Source of the DNA: CAZNPL01 sp964574815
GTDB lineage: Bacteria; Planctomycetota; Phycisphaerae; UBA1845
NCBI GenBank assembly: GCA_964574815.1
Contig: CAZNPL010000043.1
Location: forward strand, 1-61,274
Length of the DNA stretch: 61,274 nucleotides
Reading direction: 5' to 3'
Shown: positions 37,919 through 46,261 of the stretch, piece after piece
Position numbering within the stretch: position 1 is the first letter of the stretch
Layout: the number at the start of each line of letters is the position of its first letter
Position numbers and translations under genes: made by a program
Notes under the pieces: generated by a model
Databases searched by the model: none
The model's input: only the letters and a program-made list of their open reading frames with translations
What the model was told of the DNA's origin: nothing

Positions 37919-39245
37919 GACCCGCACGGTGGAAGTGGCCAACCTTGCCCGCGTCGAGGGCGAGGGGGCGTTGCACATCACCATGCGCGACGCCGAAGTC
38001 GAGCAGGTGCGCCTGAGAATCTTCGAGCCGCCGCGTTTCTACGAGGCGTTTCTGCGCGATCGAGACTTTCGCGAGGTGGTCGACATCACGGCGCGCATCT
38101 GCGGCATCTGCCCTGTGGCCTACCAGATGAGTGCCTGCCACGCCCTCGAAAAGGCCATGGGCATCTTCGACCGCATGGACGACGGCATTCACACGCTGCG
38201 AAACCTCCTTTACTGCGGCGAATGGGTCGAAAGCCATGTCCTCCACATGTTCATGCTCCACCTGCCGGACTTCCTCGGCTACGAAAGCGCCCTGAGTATG
38301 GCCAAGAACCACGGCGACCTCGTGCGCCGTGCCCTACAGGTCAAGAAAGTCGGGAACGAGATCGTCGCCGCGCTCGGCGGCCGGTCGGTTCACCCCGTCG
38401 GGGCGTGCGTCGGCGGCTTCTACAAGTCGTTGGAGAAGGAAAGGGCCGGCGCCCTGCTTCCGCAAGTCCGAGCGGCACGCGATGACATGGTCCAGTTGAC
38501 CGAGTTGCTCACCGACCGCGTCGAGTTCCCCACCTTGGATCGAGACTATGAATTCGTCGCCCTGTGCAGCGACGACGAGTACCCCATGAACCTGGGCCGC
38601 ATCTGCTCCAGCGAAGGTCTGAACATCGAGCCGGAGGACTTCCTCGACCATATAGAAGAACGGCATGTCGAGCATTCAACGGCCCTGCACGCGGCGATCA
38701 AAGGACGCGGTCCATACCTCGCCGGACCGCTCGCCCGCCTCAACCTGAACCACGAAAAACTGCATGCCACCGCCGCCGAGCTTTTGCGCAAGGTATGCGA
38801 CCGAACCGGCCGGCAGTTGCCCTGGCGAAACAACTACCTCAGCCTCCTCGCCCGCGGCATCGAGTCGGTTCACGCCCTGGCCAAGGCCACTGATATCCTG
38901 GAGCAATACGAACCACCCGACCGCAGCCGCGTGTCCGTGGAGCCGGTCGCCGGCGAAGGCGCCCACGCGACCGAGGCCCCCCGAGGTCTGCTGTGGCATT
39001 CCTACCGCGTGGCGCCGGACGGCTCCGTACTCGACGCGCGAATTATCCCGCCCACCAGTCAGAATCAATCAATGATTGAAGAAGACCTGCGCGAACTGGC
39101 CGGCCGAATCACCGACCAGAGCGACGAGCAGGTCCAATATCGTTGCGAGCAACTGATCCGCAACTACGATCCCTGCATCAGTTGCTCGACGCACTTCATT
39201 CGACTGACTCGGACCCGCCTCCGGCCGGCCGGCCGGCGCCAGTAA
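37878..39245 (+). CDS. hydA: Group 3b [NiFe] hydrogenase large (alpha) subunit
   Basis: A 455-residue catalytic subunit. The Ni-Fe ligands are in RICGICPVAYQMSACHALE (Cys75, Cys78) and DPCISCSTH (Cys433, Cys436, His439). A 16-residue tail follows His439 and would be removed by a maturation endopeptidase. The L1 motif has Tyr where many groups have His (CxxCxxxH); this may be a subgroup trait. All four ligands are Cys, not Sec. It oxidises or produces H2 with NADP(H), and relatives also reduce sulfur. No hyp maturation genes or endopeptidase lie in the window, so they must be elsewhere. Confidence 0.94.
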   Translation: MSDSDDRSKTGTSKTRTVEVANLARVEGEGALHITMRDAEVEQVRLRIFEPPRFYEAFLRDRDFREVVDITARICGICPVAYQMSACHALEKAMGIFDRMDDGIHTLRNLLYCGEWVESHVLHMFMLHLPDFLGYESALSMAKNHGDLVRRALQVKKVGNEIVAALGGRSVHPVGACVGGFYKSLEKERAGALLPQVRAARDDMVQLTELLTDRVEFPTLDRDYEFVALCSDDEYPMNLGRICSSEGLNIEPEDFLDHIEERHVEHSTALHAAIKGRGPYLAGPLARLNLNHEKLHATAAELLRKVCDRTGRQLPWRNNYLSLLARGIESVHALAKATDILEQYEPPDRSRVSVEPVAGEGAHATEAPRGLLWHSYRVAPDGSVLDARIIPPTSQNQSMIEEDLRELAGRITDQSDEQVQYRCEQLIRNYDPCISCSTHFIRLTRTRLRPAGRRQ

Positions 39246-39462
39246 CGCGCCTCGCATAACAGGCAATTCAGACGGATTTCAAACAGCCTTCAGGCCGGCA
39301 TGGCATAAGTTAGTCGAATGTTAATAGAACTCCGGCTTACCACGGTTGGCGGCGCGACGTCCTCGCCGGATCGTTCCGCGAGTTGGATCGGCTGACTCTG
39401 TCCGTTCGATTGCCGCGTACCATGCCTCCGGCCGTCTCGAGCGAGCCGATGAGCAGTGCTGT

Positions 39463-40200
39463 ATGATGCTACGGAGCTTGGCGGATCTCAGGAACTACAG
39501 GATCTACGCTTTTGACGGAGAGATCGGCGTCGTGCAGGATCTTCTGTTCGACGACCGCGGCTGGGCGGTTCGCTACCTGATCGTCGATACGACCCTGTGG
39601 TTGCCCGACCGCAAAGTGCTGATCTCTCCGCTCGCGGTCGGACGCGCCGCTTGGACCGCGCGTCAACTCCGCGTCTTGCTGACGCGGGACCAGATCAGGG
39701 ATGCTCCGTCCATCAATGCGGATTCGCTCGTCGACCGCCAGCAGGAGGAACGGCTTGCCGAGTATTACGCCTGGCCGAAGTACTGGAGCGCTCCGGCCCC
39801 TGCTCGGCAGCTGAACGACTCGTCCTCCGACTTACAGAGCCGGGATCCCACCCTGCATAGCTTGCGCGACGTTACCGGATACGCCATCGAGACGCACAAC
39901 GGGTCAATCGGACACGTCGAGGACTTCGTCGGCGAAGACTCGGATTGGATCATCCGCTACGTGGTCCTTGACGCCCGAAGCGCACGCCCGGCCAAACGAG
40001 CCCTGGTGCCCACCGCGTGCGTCGACGACCTGGACTCGAGCGGAGCGCATGTACGCGTCATCCTCGACAAAAAGACCATTGCCGAGGCGCCCGCGTTCCA
40101 TCCCGCTGTGCCGATCAACCGTGAGTACGAGGCTCGCCTGCGACGTCACTACGACCGGGCGGTGCGGAGCAGGGGTGTGCCGTTGGATATCGAGAAGTAG
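39463..40200 (+). CDS. Two-copy PRC-barrel domain protein
   Basis: A 245-residue protein with two PRC-barrel repeats. The first is LADLRNYRIYAFDGEIGVVQ, DLLFDDRGWAVRYLIVDT, WLPDRKVLISP. The second is LRDVTGYAIETHNGSIGHVE, DFVGEDSDWIIRYVVLD. It is a paralogue of the protein at 45323-46120 with the same layout (after repeat 1: Y-AWPKYW; end: PINREYEARLRRHYDR). PRC barrels occur in photosynthetic reaction-centre H subunits and RimM, and in many stress proteins of unknown role. The start was placed at the double ATG 39463/39466 by comparison with the paralogue; the frame is open from 39346. Confidence 0.85.
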   Translation: MMLRSLADLRNYRIYAFDGEIGVVQDLLFDDRGWAVRYLIVDTTLWLPDRKVLISPLAVGRAAWTARQLRVLLTRDQIRDAPSINADSLVDRQQEERLAEYYAWPKYWSAPAPARQLNDSSSDLQSRDPTLHSLRDVTGYAIETHNGSIGHVEDFVGEDSDWIIRYVVLDARSARPAKRALVPTACVDDLDSSGAHVRVILDKKTIAEAPAFHPAVPINREYEARLRRHYDRAVRSRGVPLDIEK

Positions 40201-40593
40201 CGTGGTGCGCCCGAGGTTTGGTTCGCGACGGCTAATGGTGCAATGACGCGGGACGACCCGAAAGGCTGTCAGCCGGCCCGCCGTCCCGGCCCCACGCGCC
40301 GCCCGCATCCGTCACGTCGCAAGGGTAGTCCAGTAGCGAGAGTTCGCACAACCCGCAATATCGGACGACGCGTGGTTCATACGACGCGTCGACGCGACGG
40401 GCGCCGAAGACCCCCCACCGGCCGGAACTCTCTCGGCCGAACATTGGCTTCACACACGCACGCGTATCCGTGGTACCATAAAGGGAGGTCGGCCCTCCGG
40501 ATGGCCGGGGCGGCTTCGGATGGCCCGCGTCCGCGGCGCGGGCGGTCCGCATATGAGCGGAAGAGCAAAGCGCGCGACCTGATCAATACGAAC
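40201..40593. other. Intergenic region upstream of the histidine kinase
   Basis: A 393-bp region. Open frames here are Arg/Pro-rich and not protein-like. GGGAGG at 40485-40490 precedes an alternative in-frame ATG at 40501 by about 10 bases, so the kinase could begin there. No hairpin or strong promoter was recognised. Confidence 0.4.
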
Positions 40594-42711
40594 ATGAGCA
40601 CGCCGCAACAATCGGACGAAGTGCGCGAGCAACGGGTGCTTCTGTTGACGGAAGACGCCCCCGAGCGGGAGATGTTACGCGCGGTTCTGGACGCAGCGGA
40701 TCTGGCGGCTGATCCCTGTGCCTCCGTAGCTGAGTTGTGCACGAAAATCGCGCATGGGGCGGGGGCGGTCGTCATCGGAGAGCACGTTTTAAGCGAGAAT
40801 CGCAGGCGCCAGCTCGAGGCCGCCCTCGACGATCAGCCTGAGTGGTCCGATGTGCCCCTCATTGTTCTCACCGGCGGTGAAAGCACCGAAGACACGAGTT
40901 GGTCCGTGCTGCAGCAGATGGAGTCGATCGGAAACGTCACGCTGCTCGAGAAACCGATTGGCGCGCGAAGCCTCGTCAGCGCCCTAAGGGTCGCCCTACG
41001 CAGCCGTCAGCGCCAGTACCAGCTTCGACACCATCTCGCCGAACATGAGCGTACTGAGGGGCGGCTCAGAGCCACCGCGTCCTCCATGGGAGATCGCGCA
41101 CAGGAACAGGCCCAGGCGCTGCGCCTCCTCCGCGACGTAGCCACCGCAGCAAACTTCGCAGAGTCGGTGGACGAAGCGCTTTCCTTTGCGCTTGCGCAGG
41201 TCTGCCGCTACACCGGCTGGGCCTTCGGTCACGCCTTTCTCCCCGCCGCCGACGACTCCGCGACCCTCGTTCCGGTCGATGCATCCTACGAACAGGCCCC
41301 GGGGCGCTTTGAGGTGTTTCGCACCGCCACGCTGGGCCTGCGCATCCCGCGCGGTACCGGCTTGATCGGCCGGGTTTATGCGACCGGACAACCGGAGTGG
41401 ACCCGCGGCATCGACCGCGAACTCCAGGAACGCCGCGCGGAACTCGGCGAAGACCTGGGCATCGTCACCGCAGCGGCCTTTCCCATCATGGCCGGTGTCG
41501 AAGTGGTCGGCGTGCTGGAGTTTTTCTCCGAGGAGGTCGCCGATCCCGACGCCGCGCTGCTGGACGCCATGACCAGCATTGGTACCCAACTCGGCCGAGT
41601 GATCGAACGCGATCGCATGGACCGGGCGGTGCGCGACAGCTACCGCCTCCTCGACAAGATCGCCGAAACCTCCCCGACCATGATCCGGATTCTCGATCAC
41701 ACCGAAGGGCGCTACGTCCACGTCAACGAGGGCATGGCCAGGTTCTTCGGCACGACGGCGGAAGAGGCGCTGCGCGCCGGCTTCGATCACCTCCCGGAAG
41801 CCATTCATCCTGACGACCGGGCGCACTATTACGATGCAAAGGCGGAGCTACGCAAACCGGAACATGACGCGCGTGTCACGTGGCAGGCGAGAATGCGTAA
41901 TGCCGCCGGCCAGTGGCGGTGGATACGCACCTGGAGCGTCGTCTTCACCCGCGACGAGGAGGGCCTGCCGGCGCAGATTCTCAGCATCTCAGTGGACGTA
42001 ACCGATCAGGTCGAGATTGAGACGAGGCTGCGTCAGACGGAGCGGTTGACATCCATCGGCACGCTGGCCGCAGGGATCGCACACGAGGTCAACAACCCAC
42101 TCGCCTCCATGATCATGACCGCACAGCTTCTGCGCAGGAAGAATCTCGGGCCTGAGATCAACCGAATGCTCGACGACGTCATCCAGGACGGAAAACGCTG
42201 CGCGAAGATCGTCCGCAGCGTGCAGAAATTCGCCCGACAAGAGCCTTCCGATCGGGTCCCGCTCGATCTGAATTCCGTCGTCCGCGCGGCCGAAGAGCTC
42301 AGCCACACACAACTCAGACATTCAGGCATCGAGCTCCGATTGGAATTGACCGACCGCCTGCCTCCCGTTGTCGGCGATGCCACCGAGCTCGAGCAGGTTC
42401 TGCTCAACCTGATTACCAACGCCGCACACGCCAGTGAGAGCGGACAGGCCGTCGTCGTCAGCACTACCGTCGGAGACGGCTTTGCCCGTTTCCGCGTGAA
42501 GGACGAAGGTCACGGTATGTCCGAAGAAGTTAAAAGGCACGTATTCGATCCGTTCTTCACAACACGCGTCCGACAAGGCGGCACTGGGCTCGGCCTGAGC
42601 ATCGCATACGGACTCGTGCAGGATCAGGGCGGAACGATCGACATCGATAGCGAAGTCGGACGCGGAACCACCGTCACCGTTTCGCTGCCGGTCAGTTCGG
42701 AGTCCCGGTAG
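40594..42711 (+). CDS. Histidine kinase: degenerate receiver - GAF - PAS - HisKA - HATPase
   Basis: A 705-residue soluble sensor kinase. Residues of about 10-130 look like a receiver (RVLLLTEDAPEREMLRAVL, PLIVLTGGESTED) but have AVVIGEHVL where the phospho-acceptor Asp belongs. A GAF domain (about 165-345) has LRDVATAANFAESVDEAL and IVTAAAFPIMAGVEVVGVLE. A PAS domain follows (about 350-480). HisKA has LAAGIAHEVNNPLASM (His497). HATPase has VLLNLITNAAHAS, VKDEGHGMSEE and GGTGLGLSIAYG. The FixJ-type regulator 17 bp downstream is the likely partner. The GAF resembles that of the kinase at 53182-55377. The start is uncertain (40501 is possible). Confidence 0.9.
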   Translation: MSTPQQSDEVREQRVLLLTEDAPEREMLRAVLDAADLAADPCASVAELCTKIAHGAGAVVIGEHVLSENRRRQLEAALDDQPEWSDVPLIVLTGGESTEDTSWSVLQQMESIGNVTLLEKPIGARSLVSALRVALRSRQRQYQLRHHLAEHERTEGRLRATASSMGDRAQEQAQALRLLRDVATAANFAESVDEALSFALAQVCRYTGWAFGHAFLPAADDSATLVPVDASYEQAPGRFEVFRTATLGLRIPRGTGLIGRVYATGQPEWTRGIDRELQERRAELGEDLGIVTAAAFPIMAGVEVVGVLEFFSEEVADPDAALLDAMTSIGTQLGRVIERDRMDRAVRDSYRLLDKIAETSPTMIRILDHTEGRYVHVNEGMARFFGTTAEEALRAGFDHLPEAIHPDDRAHYYDAKAELRKPEHDARVTWQARMRNAAGQWRWIRTWSVVFTRDEEGLPAQILSISVDVTDQVEIETRLRQTERLTSIGTLAAGIAHEVNNPLASMIMTAQLLRRKNLGPEINRMLDDVIQDGKRCAKIVRSVQKFARQEPSDRVPLDLNSVVRAAEELSHTQLRHSGIELRLELTDRLPPVVGDATELEQVLLNLITNAAHASESGQAVVVSTTVGDGFARFRVKDEGHGMSEEVKRHVFDPFFTTRVRQGGTGLGLSIAYGLVQDQGGTIDIDSEVGRGTTVTVSLPVSSESR

Positions 42712-42728
42712 CAGCCTGGAAACCGGCC

Positions 42729-43361
42729 ATGGCACAACGACCGACCGTGTTCATCGTGGACGACGACGCCTCGATACGGCGTGCACTCACTCACCTGCTT
42801 GAGAGCGAAGGGCTGTCCTGCGACAGCTTCGCTTCGGCCTCCGAATTCCTCGATCGTTACGACGCAGACAGCCCCGGCTGCCTGCTGCTGGACGTGCGCA
42901 TGCCGGGAGCCAGCGGCCTCGAACTCCAGGACCGTCTCGCCGAGCGCGGCATCAGCCTCCCCATCGTTTTCATGACCGCCTACGCCGACGTGCCCATGTC
43001 GGTGCGGGCCATGAAGGCCGGAGCGGTCGATTTCGTCGAGAAACCCTTCAACGAACAGCTCCTGCTGGAGGCCGTGCATCGAGCCCTGGAGCGGGACCAA
43101 CGCGATCGAAGCGCCGCCCGCAACCAGGAGGAATGCCGCCGCCGCGTCCAACGCCTCACGCGACGCGAGCGACAGGTTCTCGAACTGGTCGTCGCCGGCA
43201 AAACCAATCGCGAGATCGCAGATCAGTGGGGCATCAGCGAAAAAACGGTCAAGATTCATCGCGGACGCGTAATGCGAAAAATGCGAGCCGGTTCACTTCC
43301 CGAACTCGTCGTTCTCGCCCAACAGGCCGGGGTTTGTACGACCAAGGCCGTATCAGGCTAG
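42729..43361 (+). CDS. FixJ/NarL-type response regulator
   Basis: A 210-residue two-domain regulator. The receiver (1 to about 120) has FIVDDDASIRRAL, phospho-acceptor Asp55 in CLLLDVRMPGASGLE, and VFMTAYADVP, MKAGAVDFVEKPF. The LuxR-type HTH (about 140-205) is LTRRERQVLELVVAGKTNRE, IADQWGISEKTVKIHRGRVM. The short linker and the FMTAYADVP wording are those of the FixJ subfamily. It lies 17 bp after the kinase gene, so they form one two-component system. Targets are unknown; the neighbouring PRC, hydrogenase and pfkB genes are candidates by position only. Confidence 0.93.
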   Translation: MAQRPTVFIVDDDASIRRALTHLLESEGLSCDSFASASEFLDRYDADSPGCLLLDVRMPGASGLELQDRLAERGISLPIVFMTAYADVPMSVRAMKAGAVDFVEKPFNEQLLLEAVHRALERDQRDRSAARNQEECRRRVQRLTRRERQVLELVVAGKTNREIADQWGISEKTVKIHRGRVMRKMRAGSLPELVVLAQQAGVCTTKAVSG

Positions 43362-43463
43362 GACGGTGGCCCGATTGAACAGTTCAAGACTTTTTCCAGA
43401 ATGGGAAGATCGTAGAAGCCTTCACATGATCGAGCGGCGTGCCCGGCGCGCAGGAGGAAAGCG

Positions 43464-44159
43464 ATGCGCTTCCTGGTGGTTGAAGACAACGAGCGACTTG
43501 CAGACACGCTCAAGTTGGCCCTCGAGGAACAGGGATACACGGTGGACACGACCACCTCCGGCCGAAGAGGCGAGGAGATGGCCGCCAAGGGAAGCTACGA
43601 CGTGATCATCCTCGACCTGATGTTGCCCGATCACGACGGCGTCCAGATCTGTCGCAATCTGCGCCGGCGCGGCATGTCGAAGCCCGTTCTGATGCTCACG
43701 GCCCTCTCCTCGACCGACGAAAAGGTTTCCGGGCTCGAGGCCGGCGCGGACGACTATCTCACCAAACCGATCGATCTCGATGAGTTCATCGCGCGCGTGC
43801 GCGCATTGCTGCGCCGCGCCCAATCGACCGAGGGGGCCACGCTCAGCTTCGGCGGGATCGAGCTCGACCTGGTGGGACGCAAAGTAACGCGTGAAGGGAA
43901 GCGGGTCGACCTGACGACGAAGGAGTTCGCGCTGTTGGAGTATTTCATGCGCAACCCCGAGCGCGTGCTGACGCGCACCAACATCGGCGAGCGCGTCTGG
44001 GACCTGCTCTTCCCCGAGGAAAGCAACGTCATCGAGGTCTACGTGTCGCGCCTGCGAAGCAAAATCGACAAGGGCTTCGGCCAACCCCTGATCCACACTG
44101 TCGTCGGGACCGGATACACCATGAGCACCGAGCGCAACGTCGGTGCCCCTGTGGACTGA
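43464..44159 (+). CDS. OmpR/PhoB-family response regulator
   Basis: A 231-residue regulator. The receiver has FLVVEDNERLADTL, Asp51 in IILDLMLPDHDG, MLTALSSTDEKVSG and DDYLTKPIDLDEF. The winged helix has VDLTTKEFALLEYFMRNPE and ESNVIEVYVSRLRSKIDK, ending in VVGTGYTMS. An AGGAGG site lies upstream of the ATG. There is no histidine kinase directly downstream (the next gene is pfkB), so its kinase is encoded elsewhere or is the one at 40594. It is close to the CusR/QseB/MprA-type group in general form. Confidence 0.93.
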   Translation: MRFLVVEDNERLADTLKLALEEQGYTVDTTTSGRRGEEMAAKGSYDVIILDLMLPDHDGVQICRNLRRRGMSKPVLMLTALSSTDEKVSGLEAGADDYLTKPIDLDEFIARVRALLRRAQSTEGATLSFGGIELDLVGRKVTREGKRVDLTTKEFALLEYFMRNPERVLTRTNIGERVWDLLFPEESNVIEVYVSRLRSKIDKGFGQPLIHTVVGTGYTMSTERNVGAPVD

Positions 44160-44307
44160 TCCCGACCGGCGGAAAATCAGCGACTAAACGCCATCTCCCG
44201 CCGTGACGACCTGACACGGTTGTCATCTGCCGGTCAGTCCAGGTTCAGTCTCGTGCCCTACATTGCATGTCCGGACGAGGTAGAGCGAGTAACACAGGAC
44301 GCACGGC

Positions 44308-45249
44308 GTGCAGAGAATTCTGACCATGACCATGAATCCCGCGGTGGACAAATCCGCCGCTGTTCCGGAGCTTGTCGCCGGCCCCAAGCTCCGCTGCACG
44401 AAACCTCGGCGCGAGCCCGGCGGCGGAGGCATCAATGTCTCGCGTGCCATCCGCAAACTCGACGGACAATCGACCGCCTTGTTCCCGGCCGGAGGCCCGA
44501 CCGGCGAAATGCTCGCCGACCTGCTCGACGACGAGGGCGTCGCATACGACCGCGTGTCGACCGAACAGTATACCCGGGTCAACGTGACGATCTTCGAGAA
44601 ATCGACGGAACAGCAATACCGCTTCGCCATGCCCGGCGCCGCCCTCCAGGAATCGGAATGGCAGGAGTGCCTCAAACGCATCGATTCCCCGGAATCGCCC
44701 CACTACGTCGTCGCCAGCGGAAGTCTGCCGCCGGGTGTGCCCGAGGACTTCTACGCCCGAGTCGGCCGCACGGCCAGAGAAGCCGGCGCGCGTTTCCTGC
44801 TCGACGCCAGCGGCGCCGCGCTCCAGCAGGCCGCATGCGAAGGACCTTTCATTCTCAAGCCCAACGCCCGCGAGTTCGCCCAGTTGACCGGTGAACCGTT
44901 CGAATCAGAACAGCAGCAGGAGCAACTGGCTCGCAACCTCGTCGAAGAAGGCTGCTGCCAAGTCCTGGTGCTGTCACTCGGCGCGGCCGGTGTCCTGATG
45001 GTCACGCGCGAAAGCAGCGAACGCATCCGTTCGCCTTCCGTGCCCATCAGGAGCAAGGTCGGCGCCGGCGACAGCATGGTCGCCGGCATCGTGCTCGGCC
45101 TCGCGCGCCAAATGGACGTTCGAACCGCGGTGCACCTCGGCGTCGCCGCCGGGGCGGCCGCCGTGATGACGCCCGGAAGTGAACTCTGCCGCCTCGAAGA
45201 CGTGAAACGGCTGCACAAACGCCTGATGACCGCGTCGGAGGAGTCGTAA
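44308..45249 (+). CDS. pfkB: PfkB-family phosphofructokinase
   Basis: A 313-residue ribokinase-fold sugar kinase that most likely phosphorylates fructose-6-phosphate or a related hexose phosphate. Motifs are the N-terminal ILTMTMNPAVDKSAAV, REPGGGGINVSRAIRKLDG (substrate site), ILKPNAREFAQLTGE, and the C-terminal KVGAGDSMVAGIVLGLA with catalytic base Asp255. The start is GTG at 44308. The opening TMNPAVD and GGINVSR wording matches the 1-phosphofructokinase/tagatose-6-phosphate kinase/Pfk-2 group. The mycobacterial relative PfkB (Rv2029c) belongs to the DosR regulon. It precedes the second PRC-barrel gene by 73 bp on the same strand. Confidence 0.9.
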   Translation: MQRILTMTMNPAVDKSAAVPELVAGPKLRCTKPRREPGGGGINVSRAIRKLDGQSTALFPAGGPTGEMLADLLDDEGVAYDRVSTEQYTRVNVTIFEKSTEQQYRFAMPGAALQESEWQECLKRIDSPESPHYVVASGSLPPGVPEDFYARVGRTAREAGARFLLDASGAALQQAACEGPFILKPNAREFAQLTGEPFESEQQQEQLARNLVEEGCCQVLVLSLGAAGVLMVTRESSERIRSPSVPIRSKVGAGDSMVAGIVLGLARQMDVRTAVHLGVAAGAAAVMTPGSELCRLEDVKRLHKRLMTASEES

Positions 45250-45322
45250 GCGAAAGAACGCCGCGCCATCATGGAGCGCGTCGACGTAGAACGCGACAAG
45301 ATCGGCCGAAAGGAGCGATACC

Positions 45323-46120
45323 ATGTTACGCAGTGCTTTGGAACTACGCGGATACCGAATTGACGCAAAGGACGGCCACATCGGCAAGGCGAGCGACCTC
45401 TTCTTCGACGACTCTCGCTGGCGCGTGCGTTACCTCGTCGTGGATACGCGCGCCTGGCTGCCGGGTCGGCACGTACTCATCTCGCCGGTCTCACTGGGGC
45501 GCCCCGACTGGATGCAGCACCTTTTCCCCGTCGAGCTGACCAAGGGGCAGATCGAGAACAGCCCGGATGTCGAATCCGACCGCCCGGTCTCCCGCCAGAT
45601 CGAGCGCAACATCGTGAATTACTTCGACTGGCCCATCTACTGGACGCCCGAGACGACCGCGCCGGGGCCTCTCACGGGCGGCACACCGCCTCCCCCGCCG
45701 GCGCGACCCTCTGCAAGCGAGCGCGCCGCGGATCTCCCGGAAAAGCCACCGTCCGACCCGCATCTGCGCAGTATGCGCGAGGTCTCCGGATACCACATCC
45801 AGGCCCCCGACGGCGAGATCGGCCACGTCGAAGACTTCATCATCGACGACGAATCCTGGGCGATCCGCTATCTCGCCATCGACACGCGCAACTGGCTTCC
45901 CGGTCGAAAGGTCATCCTCGCGCCCGACTGGTTCGAGCGATTCGACTGGCGCACGCGAACGGTCCACACCGAACTCAGCAAAGACGCCATCAAGGACGCC
46001 CCTGCATATGATCCGGCGCAGCCCATCAACCGGGACTACGAAGGCCGCCTCTACGACTACTACGGGCGGCCCGGATACTGGACCGAGATGGCCGCCACGA
46101 GCATGCAGTGGAAGATGTGA
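45323..46120 (+). CDS. Two-copy PRC-barrel domain protein, paralogue of 39463-40200
   Basis: A 265-residue protein with two PRC barrels: LELRGYRIDAKDGHIGKASD, LFFDDSRWRVRYLVVDTRAW, then LRSMREVSGYHIQAPDGEIG, HVEDFIIDDESWAIRYLAID. A Pro-rich linker (GGTPPPPPARPSASE) joins them. The end PINRDYEGRLYDYYGRPGYW is a conserved tail in this group. AAAGGAG lies 6 nt before the ATG. Its similarity to the protein at 39463 indicates duplication, with the kinase, regulators and pfkB between the copies. It has no membrane segment. Function unknown. Confidence 0.87.
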   Translation: MLRSALELRGYRIDAKDGHIGKASDLFFDDSRWRVRYLVVDTRAWLPGRHVLISPVSLGRPDWMQHLFPVELTKGQIENSPDVESDRPVSRQIERNIVNYFDWPIYWTPETTAPGPLTGGTPPPPPARPSASERAADLPEKPPSDPHLRSMREVSGYHIQAPDGEIGHVEDFIIDDESWAIRYLAIDTRNWLPGRKVILAPDWFERFDWRTRTVHTELSKDAIKDAPAYDPAQPINRDYEGRLYDYYGRPGYWTEMAATSMQWKM

Positions 46121-46261
46121 CCGTTTGCGCTGTGCCGGATCACTGTGGACCAGAATGCTGCGGGCGGCGCGGGCTCGACGCTTGCGGAGCCCGGCTGCGG
46201 ACGGCCGGTCACCACCGGTGTGAATGCGGATCACGGGCCCCGCGAAAGAAGGTGAACCTGC

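Noticed and set aside
37878..39245. Selenocysteine in the hydrogenase large subunit
   Set aside because: All four Ni-Fe ligand codons encode Cys and there is no internal TGA in the gene.
39290..39330. Sigma-54 promoter (TGGCAT...) upstream of the first PRC-barrel gene
   Set aside because: The GC element expected about 10 bp downstream of the GG is missing.
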